Shown: positions 34,291 through 43,515 of the stretch, piece by piece
Layout: each line of letters begins with the position of its first letter
Numbering within the stretch: position 1 is the first letter of the stretch
Source: Sedimentitalea sp042687825
GTDB lineage: Bacteria; Pseudomonadota; Alphaproteobacteria; Rhodobacterales; Rhodobacteraceae
Assembly (NCBI RefSeq): GCF_042687825.1
Contig: NZ_JBHUQE010000009.1
Location: 1 to 64,000, forward strand
Direction: 5' to 3'
DNA length: 64,000 nucleotides
Notes under the pieces: model-generated
Databases searched by the model: none
Told to the model about the DNA's origin: nothing
What the model saw: the letters and a program-made list of their open reading frames with translations, nothing else
Made by a program: the position numbers and the translations under genes

Positions 34291-34818
34291 ATGACCGCCA
34301 GACCACAGGTTCGAGAAACGACGCCGCAGGATATCGCGGAAATTCTCAAGCTGTATCCGCAGGCTTTTCCGGACGAAGACTTGCGGCCCGTCGTTGCGGC
34401 ACTTCTGGCCGAGCGCAGGGGCGTTCTGTCCCTGGCAGGGTTTGACGGCGACGACCTGATGGCGCATGTCCTGTTCAGCCGCTGCGCAACCGGGGATGGG
34501 AACATGGCGGGTGCGCTTCTCGGTCCCCTGGCCGTGGCGCCGGTTCATCAGCGGCAAGGCATCGGGTCGGCGCTTGTCCGCGCCGGCTTTGGGCATCTGG
34601 AAAAGGCGGGTGTCCGTCAGGTCTTTGTGCTGGGCGATCCGTCCTATTATGCACGCTTTGGATTTTCGCGCGAAGCGCGGGTGACCGCACCCTATCCAAT
34701 GCCCGAGGAATGGGCGGGGGCGTGGCAATCGGTTGTCCTGGCCGGGTGCGCGCCGTTGGAGGAGGGGTCGCTTCGCTTGCCGACGCCCTGGATGGAGCCG
34801 GCCCTGTGGTCGCCCTGA
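34291..34818 (+). CDS. GNAT family N-acetyltransferase (YhbS-like)
   Basis: 175 aa acetyl-CoA-dependent acetyltransferase. LLGPLAVAPVHQRQGIGSALVRAGFGHLEKAGVRQVFVLGDPSYYARFGF covers the acetyl-CoA-binding motif (QRQGIGSAL) and the YhbS-type GDPxYYxRFGF. Acceptor substrate unknown; relatives modify small molecules or proteins. ATG at 34291 follows AAAGGGG at a slightly long distance. Confidence 0.88.
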   Translation: MTARPQVRETTPQDIAEILKLYPQAFPDEDLRPVVAALLAERRGVLSLAGFDGDDLMAHVLFSRCATGDGNMAGALLGPLAVAPVHQRQGIGSALVRAGFGHLEKAGVRQVFVLGDPSYYARFGFSREARVTAPYPMPEEWAGAWQSVVLAGCAPLEEGSLRLPTPWMEPALWSP

Positions 34819-34834
34819 ACAGGCGCCTGCGGTT

Positions 34835-35767
34835 TTAATACCCCAGTGTGCGATCCACCAGGTGCAGCAGCGGTTCGCCCGCCTCGCCCCGCCGGATGTT
34901 TTCGGCGATGACCTGGCTGGCCGTGCTTTCCCGCGTTGCCGAGGCGATATGCGGGGTTACGGTGACGCGGGGATGCGCCCAATAGGGGTGATCCGCCGGC
35001 AGCGGCTCGGTGCGGAACACATCCAGCGTGGCGTGACCGACCTGACCGCTGTCCAGTGCGGCCAGCAGGGCGGTGTCATCGATCAGGGCACCGCGCCCCG
35101 GGTTGATCACCACCGCGCCACGCGGCAACAGAGCCAGCGTGTCGGCGTTGATGATGCCGCGTGTGATCGGCGTGTCCGGCAGCAGCAGGATCAGGATGCC
35201 GGCCCGGGCCAGCGCCGGTTCCAGCCCGTCGGCGCCATGATGGGTGGTCACGGCGGCCAGGTGCCGGGGGCTGCGGCTCCAGCCGGCGACGGCAAAGCCC
35301 AGATGCGCCAGTGTCGTGGCACAGGCCTGTCCCAACTTGCCCAGCCCCAGCACGGTCACCGGCCGGTCCTGTGCCAGCGGCGGGACATCGGGGCGCCACA
35401 CACCGTCCTGTCCCAGAATATGCGCATCCAGGCCCAGATGGTGGCGCAGCACGTGGCCCGTCACCCATTCCACCATGCCCTGGGTCAGCCCGTCATCGAC
35501 CATGCGGGTCAGGGGCACGCGCAGTGTCGGGTTGCCCACCACATCCTCGATCCCGGCCCACAGGCTCAGCACCGCCCTAAGCCGCCGGTAGGGGGTGAAA
35601 TCCTGCACCGTGCTGTTGGGGGCGTAGACGATGTAATCCACCTGCTCGGGCGGAAAATCGGTGCGCAGGTCAAACCGCAGACCGGTGGCGTGCAACGCCT
35701 CTGGCAACACCTCGCGATAGCTCTGCCAGCTTTCCGGACGGGCGGCGAACAGGATGTTCACGGTCAT
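34835..35767 (-). CDS. ghrA: Glyoxylate/hydroxypyruvate reductase A
   Basis: 310 aa D-2-hydroxyacid dehydrogenase reducing glyoxylate or hydroxypyruvate with NAD(P)H. LSLWAGIEDVVGNPTLRVPLTRMVDDGLTQGMVEWV contains the early substrate region, VTVLGLGKLGQACATTLAHLGFAVAGWSRS is the Rossmann motif, and TRGIINADTLALLPRGAVVINPGRG plus TPHIASATR give the catalytic Arg/His region. Start MTVNILFAARP (35767) chosen over a longer non-coding extension. Four bases downstream of rodA, so likely the last gene of the cell-shape operon. Confidence 0.88.
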   Translation of the reverse strand: MTVNILFAARPESWQSYREVLPEALHATGLRFDLRTDFPPEQVDYIVYAPNSTVQDFTPYRRLRAVLSLWAGIEDVVGNPTLRVPLTRMVDDGLTQGMVEWVTGHVLRHHLGLDAHILGQDGVWRPDVPPLAQDRPVTVLGLGKLGQACATTLAHLGFAVAGWSRSPRHLAAVTTHHGADGLEPALARAGILILLLPDTPITRGIINADTLALLPRGAVVINPGRGALIDDTALLAALDSGQVGHATLDVFRTEPLPADHPYWAHPRVTVTPHIASATRESTASQVIAENIRRGEAGEPLLHLVDRTLGY

Positions 35768-35771
35768 CGGA

Positions 35772-36923
35772 TCAATAGCCCTGCTGACGCGGGCGGTGGA
35801 TATGCGCGCTGTGCACCAGACCAAAGGCGAGCAGCAGCACCAGCATTGCCGAACCGCCATAGCTGACCATCGGCAGGGGCACGCCCACCACCGGCGCCAG
35901 CCCCATCACCATCGACATGTTGACCGCGAAGAACAGGAAAAAGTTGATCGCCACACCCAGCGTCACCAGCGAAGAAAACCGGTCGCGGGTGGCCAGCGCC
36001 GTGGCGACGCAAAAGACGATGATCAGCGTATAGAGCGACAACAGGGAAAAGCCGCCGACGAACCCGAATTCCTCGGCCAGGGTGGTAAAGATGAAATCGG
36101 TGTGTTTCTCGGGCAGAAAGTTCAGCCGCGACTGGGTGCCCTGCATAAACCCGCGCCCGGTCCAGCCGCCCGACCCCAGCGCGATCTTGGACTGGGTGAT
36201 GTGATAGCCCGCCCCCAGGGGATCGCTGGACGGGTCCAGAAACGTGTCGATGCGGCGATACTGATAATCTTTCAGCAACTGCCAGTCGGTGCCCCGGCTC
36301 TGGAAAACCGCCGTGATCAGGCCGATCCCCGCAGCGATCACGGCGGCGAAATAGGCCCAGTGCACACCGGCCACGAACATCAGCCCGCCGCCCGCCGTGA
36401 TCAGCAGGATCGACGTGCCCAGATCGGGCTGGCGCAGCACCAGAAAGGTCGGAAACAGGATCATCACGACCGGGATCAGCACCCAGAACGGATGCGAGTT
36501 GCGCTTGGCCGGCAGCCAGTCGTAATAGGCCGCCAGCAGCATCACCAGGGTGATCTTCATCAATTCGCTGGGCTGCAGCCGCATGAACCCCAGGTCGATC
36601 CAGCGCTGCGCCCCCATGCCGACGGTGCCCATCACCTCGACCAGGATCAGCAGCACCACCGCCAGCGCATAGGCCACAACGGCCATGTTGCGCCAGAACC
36701 AGATCGGCACCATCGCCACCACCGTCATCGCCACCAGCCCCAGAACGAAACGCTTGATCTGCGGTTCTGCCCAGGGGGTGAACGAGCCGCCGGCCACGGA
36801 GTAGAGCATCAGGAACCCGACGCTGGAGACGCTGATCAGCAACAGCGTCAGCGGCCAGTTCATGTGCAGCAGCTTGCGGAAGCCCGCTGGCGTCGATTTG
36901 ACGTTATGTTCAAGATAGCTCAT
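35772..36923 (-). CDS. rodA: Rod shape-determining SEDS glycosyltransferase
   Basis: 383 aa SEDS-family peptidoglycan polymerase of the elongasome, about ten transmembrane helices. Typical: QIKRFVLG, WIDLGFMRLQPSELMKITLVMLLAAYYD, QPDLGTSILLITAGG, and the C-terminal VNMSMVMGLAPVVGVPLPMVSYGGSAML. Works with PBP2 (mrdA), whose gene it overlaps by 4 bases (ATGA). Confidence 0.95.
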   Translation of the reverse strand: MSYLEHNVKSTPAGFRKLLHMNWPLTLLLISVSSVGFLMLYSVAGGSFTPWAEPQIKRFVLGLVAMTVVAMVPIWFWRNMAVVAYALAVVLLILVEVMGTVGMGAQRWIDLGFMRLQPSELMKITLVMLLAAYYDWLPAKRNSHPFWVLIPVVMILFPTFLVLRQPDLGTSILLITAGGGLMFVAGVHWAYFAAVIAAGIGLITAVFQSRGTDWQLLKDYQYRRIDTFLDPSSDPLGAGYHITQSKIALGSGGWTGRGFMQGTQSRLNFLPEKHTDFIFTTLAEEFGFVGGFSLLSLYTLIIVFCVATALATRDRFSSLVTLGVAINFFLFFAVNMSMVMGLAPVVGVPLPMVSYGGSAMLVLLLAFGLVHSAHIHRPRQQGY

Positions 36924-38863
36924 GCGCGGTCGCTCTTGGGGGCGGCCAGATCCGGGTATTCCCGGTGCAGCCGTTCCTGCTGGGCCTCGATCTTGCCGCG
37001 GTCGCCCTTTGGATAGGCGGTCAGCGGCGGCGTGCCTTCGTAGAGCGCCTGCAGCATCACGTCGCGCGCGATCGGCGCCGCCGCGGTCGAACCGCCGCCG
37101 CCATGTTCGACCACGACCGACACGGCGTATTTCGGATTGTCATAGGGCGCGAAGCAGACGAACAGCGCGTGGTCCCGGCGTTCCCAGGGCAGGTCGCGGT
37201 TATGGATCACCCCGGCGGCGCGCTCGGCCTTGGTGATGTTGCGCACCTGACTGGTGCCGGTCTTGCCGGCCATGCGAAAGCCGTCTTCGATGATACGGCT
37301 GCGATAGGCGGTGCCGCGCCGGTTGTTGCTGACGTCATACATGCCGCGGCGGACCTGCCGCAGATGGTTCTCGTTCAGGCCCAGGCTCTCGCCGGCGCCG
37401 CTGGGCTGTTCCACCCCGTTGATCGATTTCACCAGGCGCGGGGTGACTGCCCGGCCGGTGGCGATGCGCGCCGACATCACCGCCAGCTGCAGCGGCGAGG
37501 CCAGCATATAGCCCTGACCGATGGACGAGTTGGCGGTGTCGCCGACGCGCCAGACATCGTTGTGCACCCGTTCCTTCCAGGCCCGGTTCGGCGCCAGGCC
37601 CTCGGCGACCGCCGACATCGGCAAATCGTGGCGCACGCCCAGCCCGAGGCGTTTCGCCATCTCCGAAATCCGGTCGATGCCGACCTTGATCGCCACGTCA
37701 TAGTAGTAGACGTCACAGCTGCGCTTGAGCGAGGCGTTCAGATCGACATGGCCATGGCCGCCGCGTTTCCAGCAGTGAAAGCGCCGACCCGAAACCTCCA
37801 GATATCCGGGGCACCAGACCGTGTCGCCGGCGCTGATCAGTCCGGCTTCGAGCGCGGCCAGCCCGGTCACCATCTTGAAGGTCGAGCCGGGCGGATAGGT
37901 GCCCTGGACCGTCTTGTTGGCCAGCGGGCGATAGGGGTCGTTGGTCAGCCCGCGGTAATCGGCGACCGAGATGCCGCGTACGAACAGGTTGGGGTCGAAA
38001 CTGGGGGACGAGCAGATCGCCCGCAAGTCGCCCGTCTGGCAGTCGATCACCACTGCGGCGGCACTTTCGCGGCCCAGACGCGCCTGCACATAGCCTTGCA
38101 GATCGGCGTCGACCGACAATTGCAGATCGGCGCCTGACTGGCCCTCGCGCCGATCCAGTTCGCGCATGACGCGCCCGGTGGCATTGACCTCGACCCGCTT
38201 GGCGCCGGCCTTGCCGCGCAGCACGTCCTCGCGTTTCGCCTCCAGCCCGACCTTGCCGATCTGGAACCGGGGGATCCGCAGCACCGGCTCGGGGTCGGTG
38301 ATCTGGCTGAGATCGTAATCGCTGACCGGGCCGACATAGCCGACCACATGCGCCAGATCGGCGCGGCGCGGATAGACCCGGGTCAGGCCGACCTCGGGGG
38401 TGATGCCCGGCAGGGCCGGGGCGTTGACCGCAACCTTGCTGATCTCGTCCCAGGTGACCCGGTCGGCCAGGGTGATCGGCAGAAAGGGCGGGCTGCGGCG
38501 CATTTCGGTCATCGCCCGGTTCAGGTCTTCTTCGTCCAGTTCGACCAGCCGCGACAGGTCGGCGATCACCTTGTCCACGTCGCCGGCATCCTCGCGGACG
38601 ATGACGATGCGGTAGCTGGGCGAATTGCGGGCCACGATCTTGCCGTTGCGGTCGAACAGCTCGCCCCGCGCTGGTGGGATCAGGCGGATATTGATGCGGT
38701 TTTCTTCGGCCAGCAGGCGGAACTGGTCGGCCTGATCGACCTGCATGTACCGCATCCGCATCCCCAGCGCCCCGGCAAAGGCCAGCTGCGCGCCACCCAG
38801 CAGCAAGGTGCGCCGGCGCATCAGGCGATGGGAGGCATCCAGCTCCTTCGGGCTGCGTCTCAT
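36920..38863 (-). CDS. mrdA: Penicillin-binding protein 2
   Basis: 647 aa class B transpeptidase for lateral wall synthesis. One N-terminal transmembrane helix (LLLGGAQLAFAGALGM), pedestal domain with ENRINIRLIPPARGELFDRNGKIVARN, then the penicillin-binding domain with PPGSTFKMVTGLAALEAG (SxxK serine), and GKTGTSQV near the C-terminus. Overlaps mreD and rodA by 4 bases each (ATGA), so the operon is tightly coupled. Confidence 0.96.
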   Translation of the reverse strand: MRRSPKELDASHRLMRRRTLLLGGAQLAFAGALGMRMRYMQVDQADQFRLLAEENRINIRLIPPARGELFDRNGKIVARNSPSYRIVIVREDAGDVDKVIADLSRLVELDEEDLNRAMTEMRRSPPFLPITLADRVTWDEISKVAVNAPALPGITPEVGLTRVYPRRADLAHVVGYVGPVSDYDLSQITDPEPVLRIPRFQIGKVGLEAKREDVLRGKAGAKRVEVNATGRVMRELDRREGQSGADLQLSVDADLQGYVQARLGRESAAAVVIDCQTGDLRAICSSPSFDPNLFVRGISVADYRGLTNDPYRPLANKTVQGTYPPGSTFKMVTGLAALEAGLISAGDTVWCPGYLEVSGRRFHCWKRGGHGHVDLNASLKRSCDVYYYDVAIKVGIDRISEMAKRLGLGVRHDLPMSAVAEGLAPNRAWKERVHNDVWRVGDTANSSIGQGYMLASPLQLAVMSARIATGRAVTPRLVKSINGVEQPSGAGESLGLNENHLRQVRRGMYDVSNNRRGTAYRSRIIEDGFRMAGKTGTSQVRNITKAERAAGVIHNRDLPWERRDHALFVCFAPYDNPKYAVSVVVEHGGGGSTAAAPIARDVMLQALYEGTPPLTAYPKGDRGKIEAQQERLHREYPDLAAPKSDRA

Positions 38864-39399
38864 CCGCGGGCCCCCATGACATCAGCATCCCCGGGCGCCG
38901 GACGGCGCACGCCCATGACCGATTGGGTGACAAAGACCACCAGCGGATAGACCGCGATGGTCAGGATCATCTGGATCACGTTCAGTATGACCGGCGCCTG
39001 ATCAACCAGGGTGAGGTTCAGAATAAGACGGTACAACAGCGTCATTGCCAGGATGACAAAGCTCACGGAAATCCATTCGCCGACAAAGCTGGCCTCGCTC
39101 AGCCCGGCGGTGCGGTTCTTGAGGTATTCACTGCCCAGCACGGCAAGCAGCGCCAGCAGGCCCGGCGGGCGCAGGAACAGCAGATCGGCCATCAGCATCA
39201 CGGCGGCCAGGCTGAGGGCCGGCACAAAGTCGGGGCGGCGCATGATCCAGGCAAAGGCAAAGGCGATCAGCAGATCGGGCGGCGCCCAATTGCGCGGCAC
39301 GGTTTCCAGCGGGATCAGGTGAAAGAACATGATCAGCAGCGCCAGCGCCAGAAACCACAGGCGCATGGCCCAGATATGCGGCAGCGAGAACTTATCCAT
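38860..39399 (-). CDS. mreD: Rod shape-determining protein MreD
   Basis: 179 aa integral membrane protein with five to six helices linking MreB and MreC to the wall synthesis machine. WFLALALLIMFFHLIPLETVPRNWAPPDLLIAFAFAWIMRRPDFVPALSLAAVMLMADLLFLRPPG is the family-like N-terminal half. Overlaps mreC by 8 bases and mrdA by 4. Confidence 0.9.
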   Translation of the reverse strand: MDKFSLPHIWAMRLWFLALALLIMFFHLIPLETVPRNWAPPDLLIAFAFAWIMRRPDFVPALSLAAVMLMADLLFLRPPGLLALLAVLGSEYLKNRTAGLSEASFVGEWISVSFVILAMTLLYRLILNLTLVDQAPVILNVIQMILTIAVYPLVVFVTQSVMGVRRPAPGDADVMGARG

Positions 39400-40294
39400 C
39401 CGCGCCTCCGGCCGGCAGGGAGGGGCCGATCAACCGGTCCCGGGCGACCAGGCCGCCCGGATCGTCGATGGCTTCGGCGCCGTGATGGCGCATCACGCGC
39501 AGGTATTCCAGCCGCGCGTAATCCGCCGCCAGACGCACCCGAAGCCGGCCCGAGGGGTCCGCGGCGACCTGACCGATCAGCAGGCCGGCGGGAAACACGC
39601 CGCCATCGCCCGAGCTGACCACCCGGTCGCCGGGGCGCACAAGGTCCGGGTTCTCCAGAAAATCCACGATCGGCGCGGCCGAGTTGTCGCCTGCCACCAG
39701 GGCCGACTGACCCGATGGCTGGATCAGCGCCGGTACCGAGCTGGCCGGGTCTGTCAGCAGGATCACCCGCGCGGTGGTCTGGCCGGTGCCCGAGATGCGC
39801 CCCACCAGGCCGATTCCGTCCATGGCCGCCCAGCCGTCGACGATGCCGTCGCGTGCGCCCACATTCAGCAGCACCGACTGCCGGAACGGCGAACCGGAGT
39901 CCGCCATCACCACGCCGGTGACATAGGTCAGGCGCGGGTCCAGGCGCACATGGTTCAGGTCCAGCAGCCGGGCGTTTTCCTGTTCCAGCTGCAGCGCCGC
40001 CTCTTTCCAGGCCTGCATCTGGCGCAGTTCGCTGCGTAATTCGCGGTTCTGCTGGGCCAGCCGCTGATAGCTCTGGAAATCGCGGATCAGGTTTATCGTG
40101 CCGGTGACCGGGGCCATGGCCCAGCTCATGCCGGGCACCACCTTGTCGACGATCTGGGCGCGAAACCGTTCGACCCGCGGGCTGTCGATGCGCCAGATCA
40201 GGAACATCGCCAGCAGGCACAGACAGATCACCCCCAGCAGCAGGCGCCGCAAGGGGGCGGCGTATTCATCGCGCTGTGATCGGTCCTTGGCCAA
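39392..40294 (-). CDS. mreC: Rod shape-determining protein MreC
   Basis: 300 aa periplasmic scaffold that activates PBP2. Basic N-terminus, one membrane helix (LLLGVICLCLLAMFLIW), a coiled coil (LAQQNRELRSELRQMQAWKEAALQLEQENARLLDL), then two beta-domains with VMADSGSPFRQSVLLNVGARDGIVDGWAAMDGIGLVGRI. The start codon is TTG at 40294, preceded by AAGGG. 60 bases after mreB. Confidence 0.93.
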   Translation of the reverse strand: MAKDRSQRDEYAAPLRRLLLGVICLCLLAMFLIWRIDSPRVERFRAQIVDKVVPGMSWAMAPVTGTINLIRDFQSYQRLAQQNRELRSELRQMQAWKEAALQLEQENARLLDLNHVRLDPRLTYVTGVVMADSGSPFRQSVLLNVGARDGIVDGWAAMDGIGLVGRISGTGQTTARVILLTDPASSVPALIQPSGQSALVAGDNSAAPIVDFLENPDLVRPGDRVVSSGDGGVFPAGLLIGQVAADPSGRLRVRLAADYARLEYLRVMRHHGAEAIDDPGGLVARDRLIGPSLPAGGADG

Positions 40295-40353
40295 TGGTTA
40301 CCCTTTTGACACACCGGTGGCAGCGGTTCTGGATGCCGCGCAGGGTGCGCGTC

Positions 40354-41400
40354 TTAACTGTCGTAGTCAATCGCGTGGCGCAGTTGTTTTTCGTATTCCA
40401 ACGCCTTGCCGGTGCCCAGGGCGACGCAGTTCAGCGATTCGTCCGCAATCGACACGGCCAGGCCGGTCTGCTCGCGCAGGGCCAGATCGAGATCCCCCAG
40501 CAGCGCCCCGCCGCCGGTCAGCATGACGCCGCGATCGACGATGTCGGCCGCCAGGTCCGGCGGCGTGGTTTCCAGCGCGGTCATCACCGCTTCGCAGATC
40601 TGCTGTACCGGTTCGGCCAGCGCCTCGGCAACCTGGGCCTGGCTGATCTCCAGTTCCTTGGGCACGCCGTTCAACAGATCGCGGCCGCGAATCTGCATCG
40701 AGGCGCCGCGCCCGTCATCGGGCATGCGGGCGCTGCCGATGCTGGTCTTGATGCGCTCGGCGGTGCTTTCGCCGATCAGCAGGTTCTGCTGCCGGCGCAG
40801 ATACGAGATGATCGCCTCGTCCATGCGGTCGCCACCGACGCGGATCGAGCGGGCATAGACGATGTCGCCCAGGCTGAGTACGGCGACTTCGGTGGTGCCG
40901 CCGCCGATATCCACGACCATGTTGCCGGTCGGATCGGTGATCGGCATGCCGGCGCCGATGGCGGCGGCGATGGGCTCGGCGATCAACCCGGCCTTGCGCG
41001 CACCGGCGGACAGCACCGACTGGCGGATCGCGCGTTTTTCCACCGGCGTCGCACCATGGGGCACACAGACGATGATCTTGGGCTTAGAAAAGGTCGAGCG
41101 TTTATGCACCTTGCGGATAAAGTGCTTGATCATCTCTTCAGCGGTGTCGAAATCGGCGATGACGCCCTCGCGCATCGGCCGGATCGCTTCGATCGACCCG
41201 GGCGTGCGGCCCAGCATCAGCTTGGCGTCCTCGCCCACGGCCAGCACTTTTTTCACGCCGTCCTTGACGTGATAGGCGACCACCGACGGTTCGCTCAGGA
41301 TGATCCCGCGTCCCTTGACATAGACCAGCGTATTGGCCGTGCCGAGATCGATCGCCATGTCCGATGCAAAGATACCGCCTAGATTTCCGAAGATCGACAT
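40354..41400 (-). CDS. mreB: Actin-like rod shape protein MreB
   Basis: 348 aa bacterial actin that directs the elongation machinery. SSDMAIDLGTANTLVYVKGRGI-like phosphate-1 motif, VCVPHGATPVEKRAIRQS, PIAAAIGAGMPITDPTGNMVVDIGGGTTEVAVLS (phosphate-2) and VMLTGGGALLGDLDLAL are clear. First gene of the minus-strand cell-shape operon; its promoter must lie in the 361-base gap upstream. Confidence 0.97.
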   Translation of the reverse strand: MSIFGNLGGIFASDMAIDLGTANTLVYVKGRGIILSEPSVVAYHVKDGVKKVLAVGEDAKLMLGRTPGSIEAIRPMREGVIADFDTAEEMIKHFIRKVHKRSTFSKPKIIVCVPHGATPVEKRAIRQSVLSAGARKAGLIAEPIAAAIGAGMPITDPTGNMVVDIGGGTTEVAVLSLGDIVYARSIRVGGDRMDEAIISYLRRQQNLLIGESTAERIKTSIGSARMPDDGRGASMQIRGRDLLNGVPKELEISQAQVAEALAEPVQQICEAVMTALETTPPDLAADIVDRGVMLTGGGALLGDLDLALREQTGLAVSIADESLNCVALGTGKALEYEKQLRHAIDYDS

Positions 41401-41761
41401 GTGAGGGGTCCTGTAGATACTGCCATTGGCCCGCGACTCGTAGCAGAGGCAGGCCGGGCATGTTATATGCTTGGGCAGGCATGGGTGAAAGGTCCGATTG
41501 CGCCCGGGTCAGCGCAATTTCGCCGGGCTGTTGCGGCGCTTCCCCACCACTGCCCGTCGCCCGGTTCATGCCGCGAATGTGATGTCCGGGCACCGCAGCG
41601 CCCGGCAAGCTTGGGTGTAGAGCCGGCAAGTTTCGCTTTGGTGCCGGCCGCAATGGCCATAGACTGTGGAATGACCGCCAACCGCGCCCGGTCATGCGGG
41701 CCATGGTGGATACCACGATGACCGGCCGTCCTGACACGGTCGACCGAAACGGGAGGAAACG
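41401..41761. other. Divergent intergenic region mreB / PA14-like gene
   Basis: 361 bases holding the promoters of mreB (minus) and the secreted protein (plus). I could not identify a convincing -35/-10 pair; a GACTC (GANTC) site lies near 41436, the target of the alphaproteobacterial CcrM methylase. No coding region supported. Confidence 0.4.
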
Positions 41762-42337
41762 ATGAGATCTGCAGTGATCGGCGCCCTTGCGGCGCTGGCG
41801 GTGGTATGTGCCGCAACCGTGTCGGCGGCTCCGCTCAAGCTGAAACCGGCCAATCCGCAGCCCAGCGGGGTCAAAAGCGGGCTGAACGTGAGCTACAAGG
41901 TGGAACAGCAAAAGATAAAGTCGTTGCAGGACGCGCGGGCGTTTATCAAGCGAAATCCCAAGCGCGGCAAGCCGCTGGCGGGGCTGGACTACCGGGACAC
42001 CAACGAGGGCGATCCGGTCCTGACATCGAATGCGTCCTATTACGTGATCGCCAACATCACCGGCTATATCCGGTTCGACGCGCCCGGCGTCTATGACATC
42101 GAGTTCTACACGAATGACGGTCTGGACGCCCGGATCGGCGGTCAGAGGGTCGGATATTTCGATGGGCGCCAGCCCTGCGAAGGCACAGTGGTGACCCAGG
42201 CCCAGGTGCCGGCGGCGGGCTGGTACGACTTCAAGGCGCTCTATTACCAGAATCTCGGAACGTCCTGCCTGATGATGAAGATGGGACCCGCAGGCCAGAA
42301 ACGAAAATGGGTGTCCAACAGCGCCTTTGGCCGCTGA
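41762..42337 (+). CDS. Secreted protein with a PA14-like domain, function unknown
   Basis: 191 aa with a signal peptide (MRSAVIGALAALAVVCAATVSA). The mature part resembles a PA14 carbohydrate-binding-type beta-barrel: YYVIANITGYIRFDAPGVYDIEFYTNDGLDARIGGQRVGYFDG, then PAAGWYDFKALYYQNLGTSCLMMKM, with two cysteines (in QPCEG and TSCLM) that may form a disulfide. GGGAGGAAACG is a strong ribosome binding site. It stands alone between mreB and an ABC receptor gene. The PA14 assignment is by pattern only. Confidence 0.55.
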   Translation: MRSAVIGALAALAVVCAATVSAAPLKLKPANPQPSGVKSGLNVSYKVEQQKIKSLQDARAFIKRNPKRGKPLAGLDYRDTNEGDPVLTSNASYYVIANITGYIRFDAPGVYDIEFYTNDGLDARIGGQRVGYFDGRQPCEGTVVTQAQVPAAGWYDFKALYYQNLGTSCLMMKMGPAGQKRKWVSNSAFGR

Positions 42338-42387
42338 GGACGGACGGCACGGTAGCCATCGCAGGCGACCGCGCCGGCCGTATTGGT

Positions 42388-43242
42388 CTAACGCAGGGTC
42401 GGGGCCAGCAGGTACATGGCCTGCAGCGCTGCGCCGGGCTGGGCGCCCGCCATCGCTTCGCCGAAAATCTGCTGCATCCGGCCGCTGGCATAGAGATCCG
42501 ACAGGGCGGCATCGACCAGCAGCCGCAGATCGGCATCGCCCCGCGCCAGGGCCAGCCCCTGTTTCTCGATGGTCAGAATTTCGCTGGACATCTGCAGATC
42601 GGCGGCCTTGCCGCTGCTGACCAGCAGGTTCGCCAGAATCGACTGATCGGCGAAATAGGCGTCGATCTCTTTATTTTCCAGCGCGGCAAGGGCGGCGTCA
42701 TGGCCGGCAAAGGTGACGATTTCGGCCTCTAGACCGGCCTCTTTCAACGAGGTGGTCAGCGCCTCCTGGGTGGTGGTCGCGCCGCGCACCCCCAGCTTTT
42801 GCCCGCCCATCTCGGCAAAGCTGTTCGAGGCGCCCTTGCTTTGCAGAATGGCGGTGCCGTCGACATAGATCGGATCGGAAAAATCGACCGTCTGGCGTCG
42901 GGTCAGGGTGATCGTGGCCGCACCGCACAACAGGTCGATCTCGCCGCTGGCCACCTTGTCAAACCGATCCGATGCGTCCACAGGCACGAAATTGACCTGC
43001 AGGTTTTCCATCTTGAACCGGTTGGCGATGGCCTGTGCGACATGCACGCAGATCAGCGGAGAATAGCCGGCCGGGTCGCCGGCTTCGGTCTGATAGGACA
43101 GGGGGGCGGCGTCCACGCGATAGCCGAAATTGACCTGACCGCTTTCCTGGATGCGTTCCAGGGTCTGCGCCCCGGCCGGTGTGGCAACCAGCGTGGCGGC
43201 GATCAGGGCGTGAAAAATGGGGCGGAAGGTCAGGTTTCGCAT
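42388..43242 (-). CDS. ABC transporter amino-acid-type substrate-binding protein
   Basis: 284 aa, signal peptide (MRNLTFRPIFHALIAATLVATPAGA) and an SBP family 3 fold: RIQESGQVNFGYRVDAAPLSYQTEAGDPAGYSPLICVHVAQAI, VASGEIDLLCGAATITLTRRQTVDFSDPIYVDGTAIL, KLGVRGATTTQEAL. Such periplasmic receptors feed polar amino acid ABC importers, but no permease or ATPase gene is adjacent, so it is an orphan here. The cysteines in CVHV and LLCGAATI may pair. GAGGAGA before the ATG; the longer frame upstream is not coding. Preceded by a palindrome (43260-43279). Confidence 0.82.
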   Translation of the reverse strand: MRNLTFRPIFHALIAATLVATPAGAQTLERIQESGQVNFGYRVDAAPLSYQTEAGDPAGYSPLICVHVAQAIANRFKMENLQVNFVPVDASDRFDKVASGEIDLLCGAATITLTRRQTVDFSDPIYVDGTAILQSKGASNSFAEMGGQKLGVRGATTTQEALTTSLKEAGLEAEIVTFAGHDAALAALENKEIDAYFADQSILANLLVSSGKAADLQMSSEILTIEKQGLALARGDADLRLLVDAALSDLYASGRMQQIFGEAMAGAQPGAALQAMYLLAPTLR

Positions 43243-43259
43243 GGATGGCTTCTCCTCTG

Positions 43260-43279
43260 GGTTAGGACGCAACCTAACC
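43260..43279 (-). promoter_or_regulatory. Palindromic operator candidate of the receptor gene
   Basis: Perfect inverted repeat GGTTAGG-N6-CCTAACC, 17 bases before the ATG at 43242. On the minus strand a TTGTGC-16-TAGGTT promoter-like pair puts its -10 inside the left arm, so a bound repressor would block transcription. Alternatively it forms an RNA hairpin just before the ribosome binding site. Confidence 0.5.
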
Positions 43280-43515
43280 GCTGGGACACGCAGCACAATC
43301 ACAATCGCGAGCGAACTCAATCCGGGGTCGAACTTCCCCCGTGACCATTGCGGATGTCCGTGCCGACATACCTGCCCGGTATCTTATGCGGGGTCAGGTC
43401 GTGGCCGGGTCCGCACGGGCCTCGTAAAGCGGGCGATCAGCCCAAGGGGGCGCCCCGACGCCGGCGACGCGCCGCAATCGGCGCGCCGTGATTTTCGTTT
43501 CCGCGCTGGGCGGGA

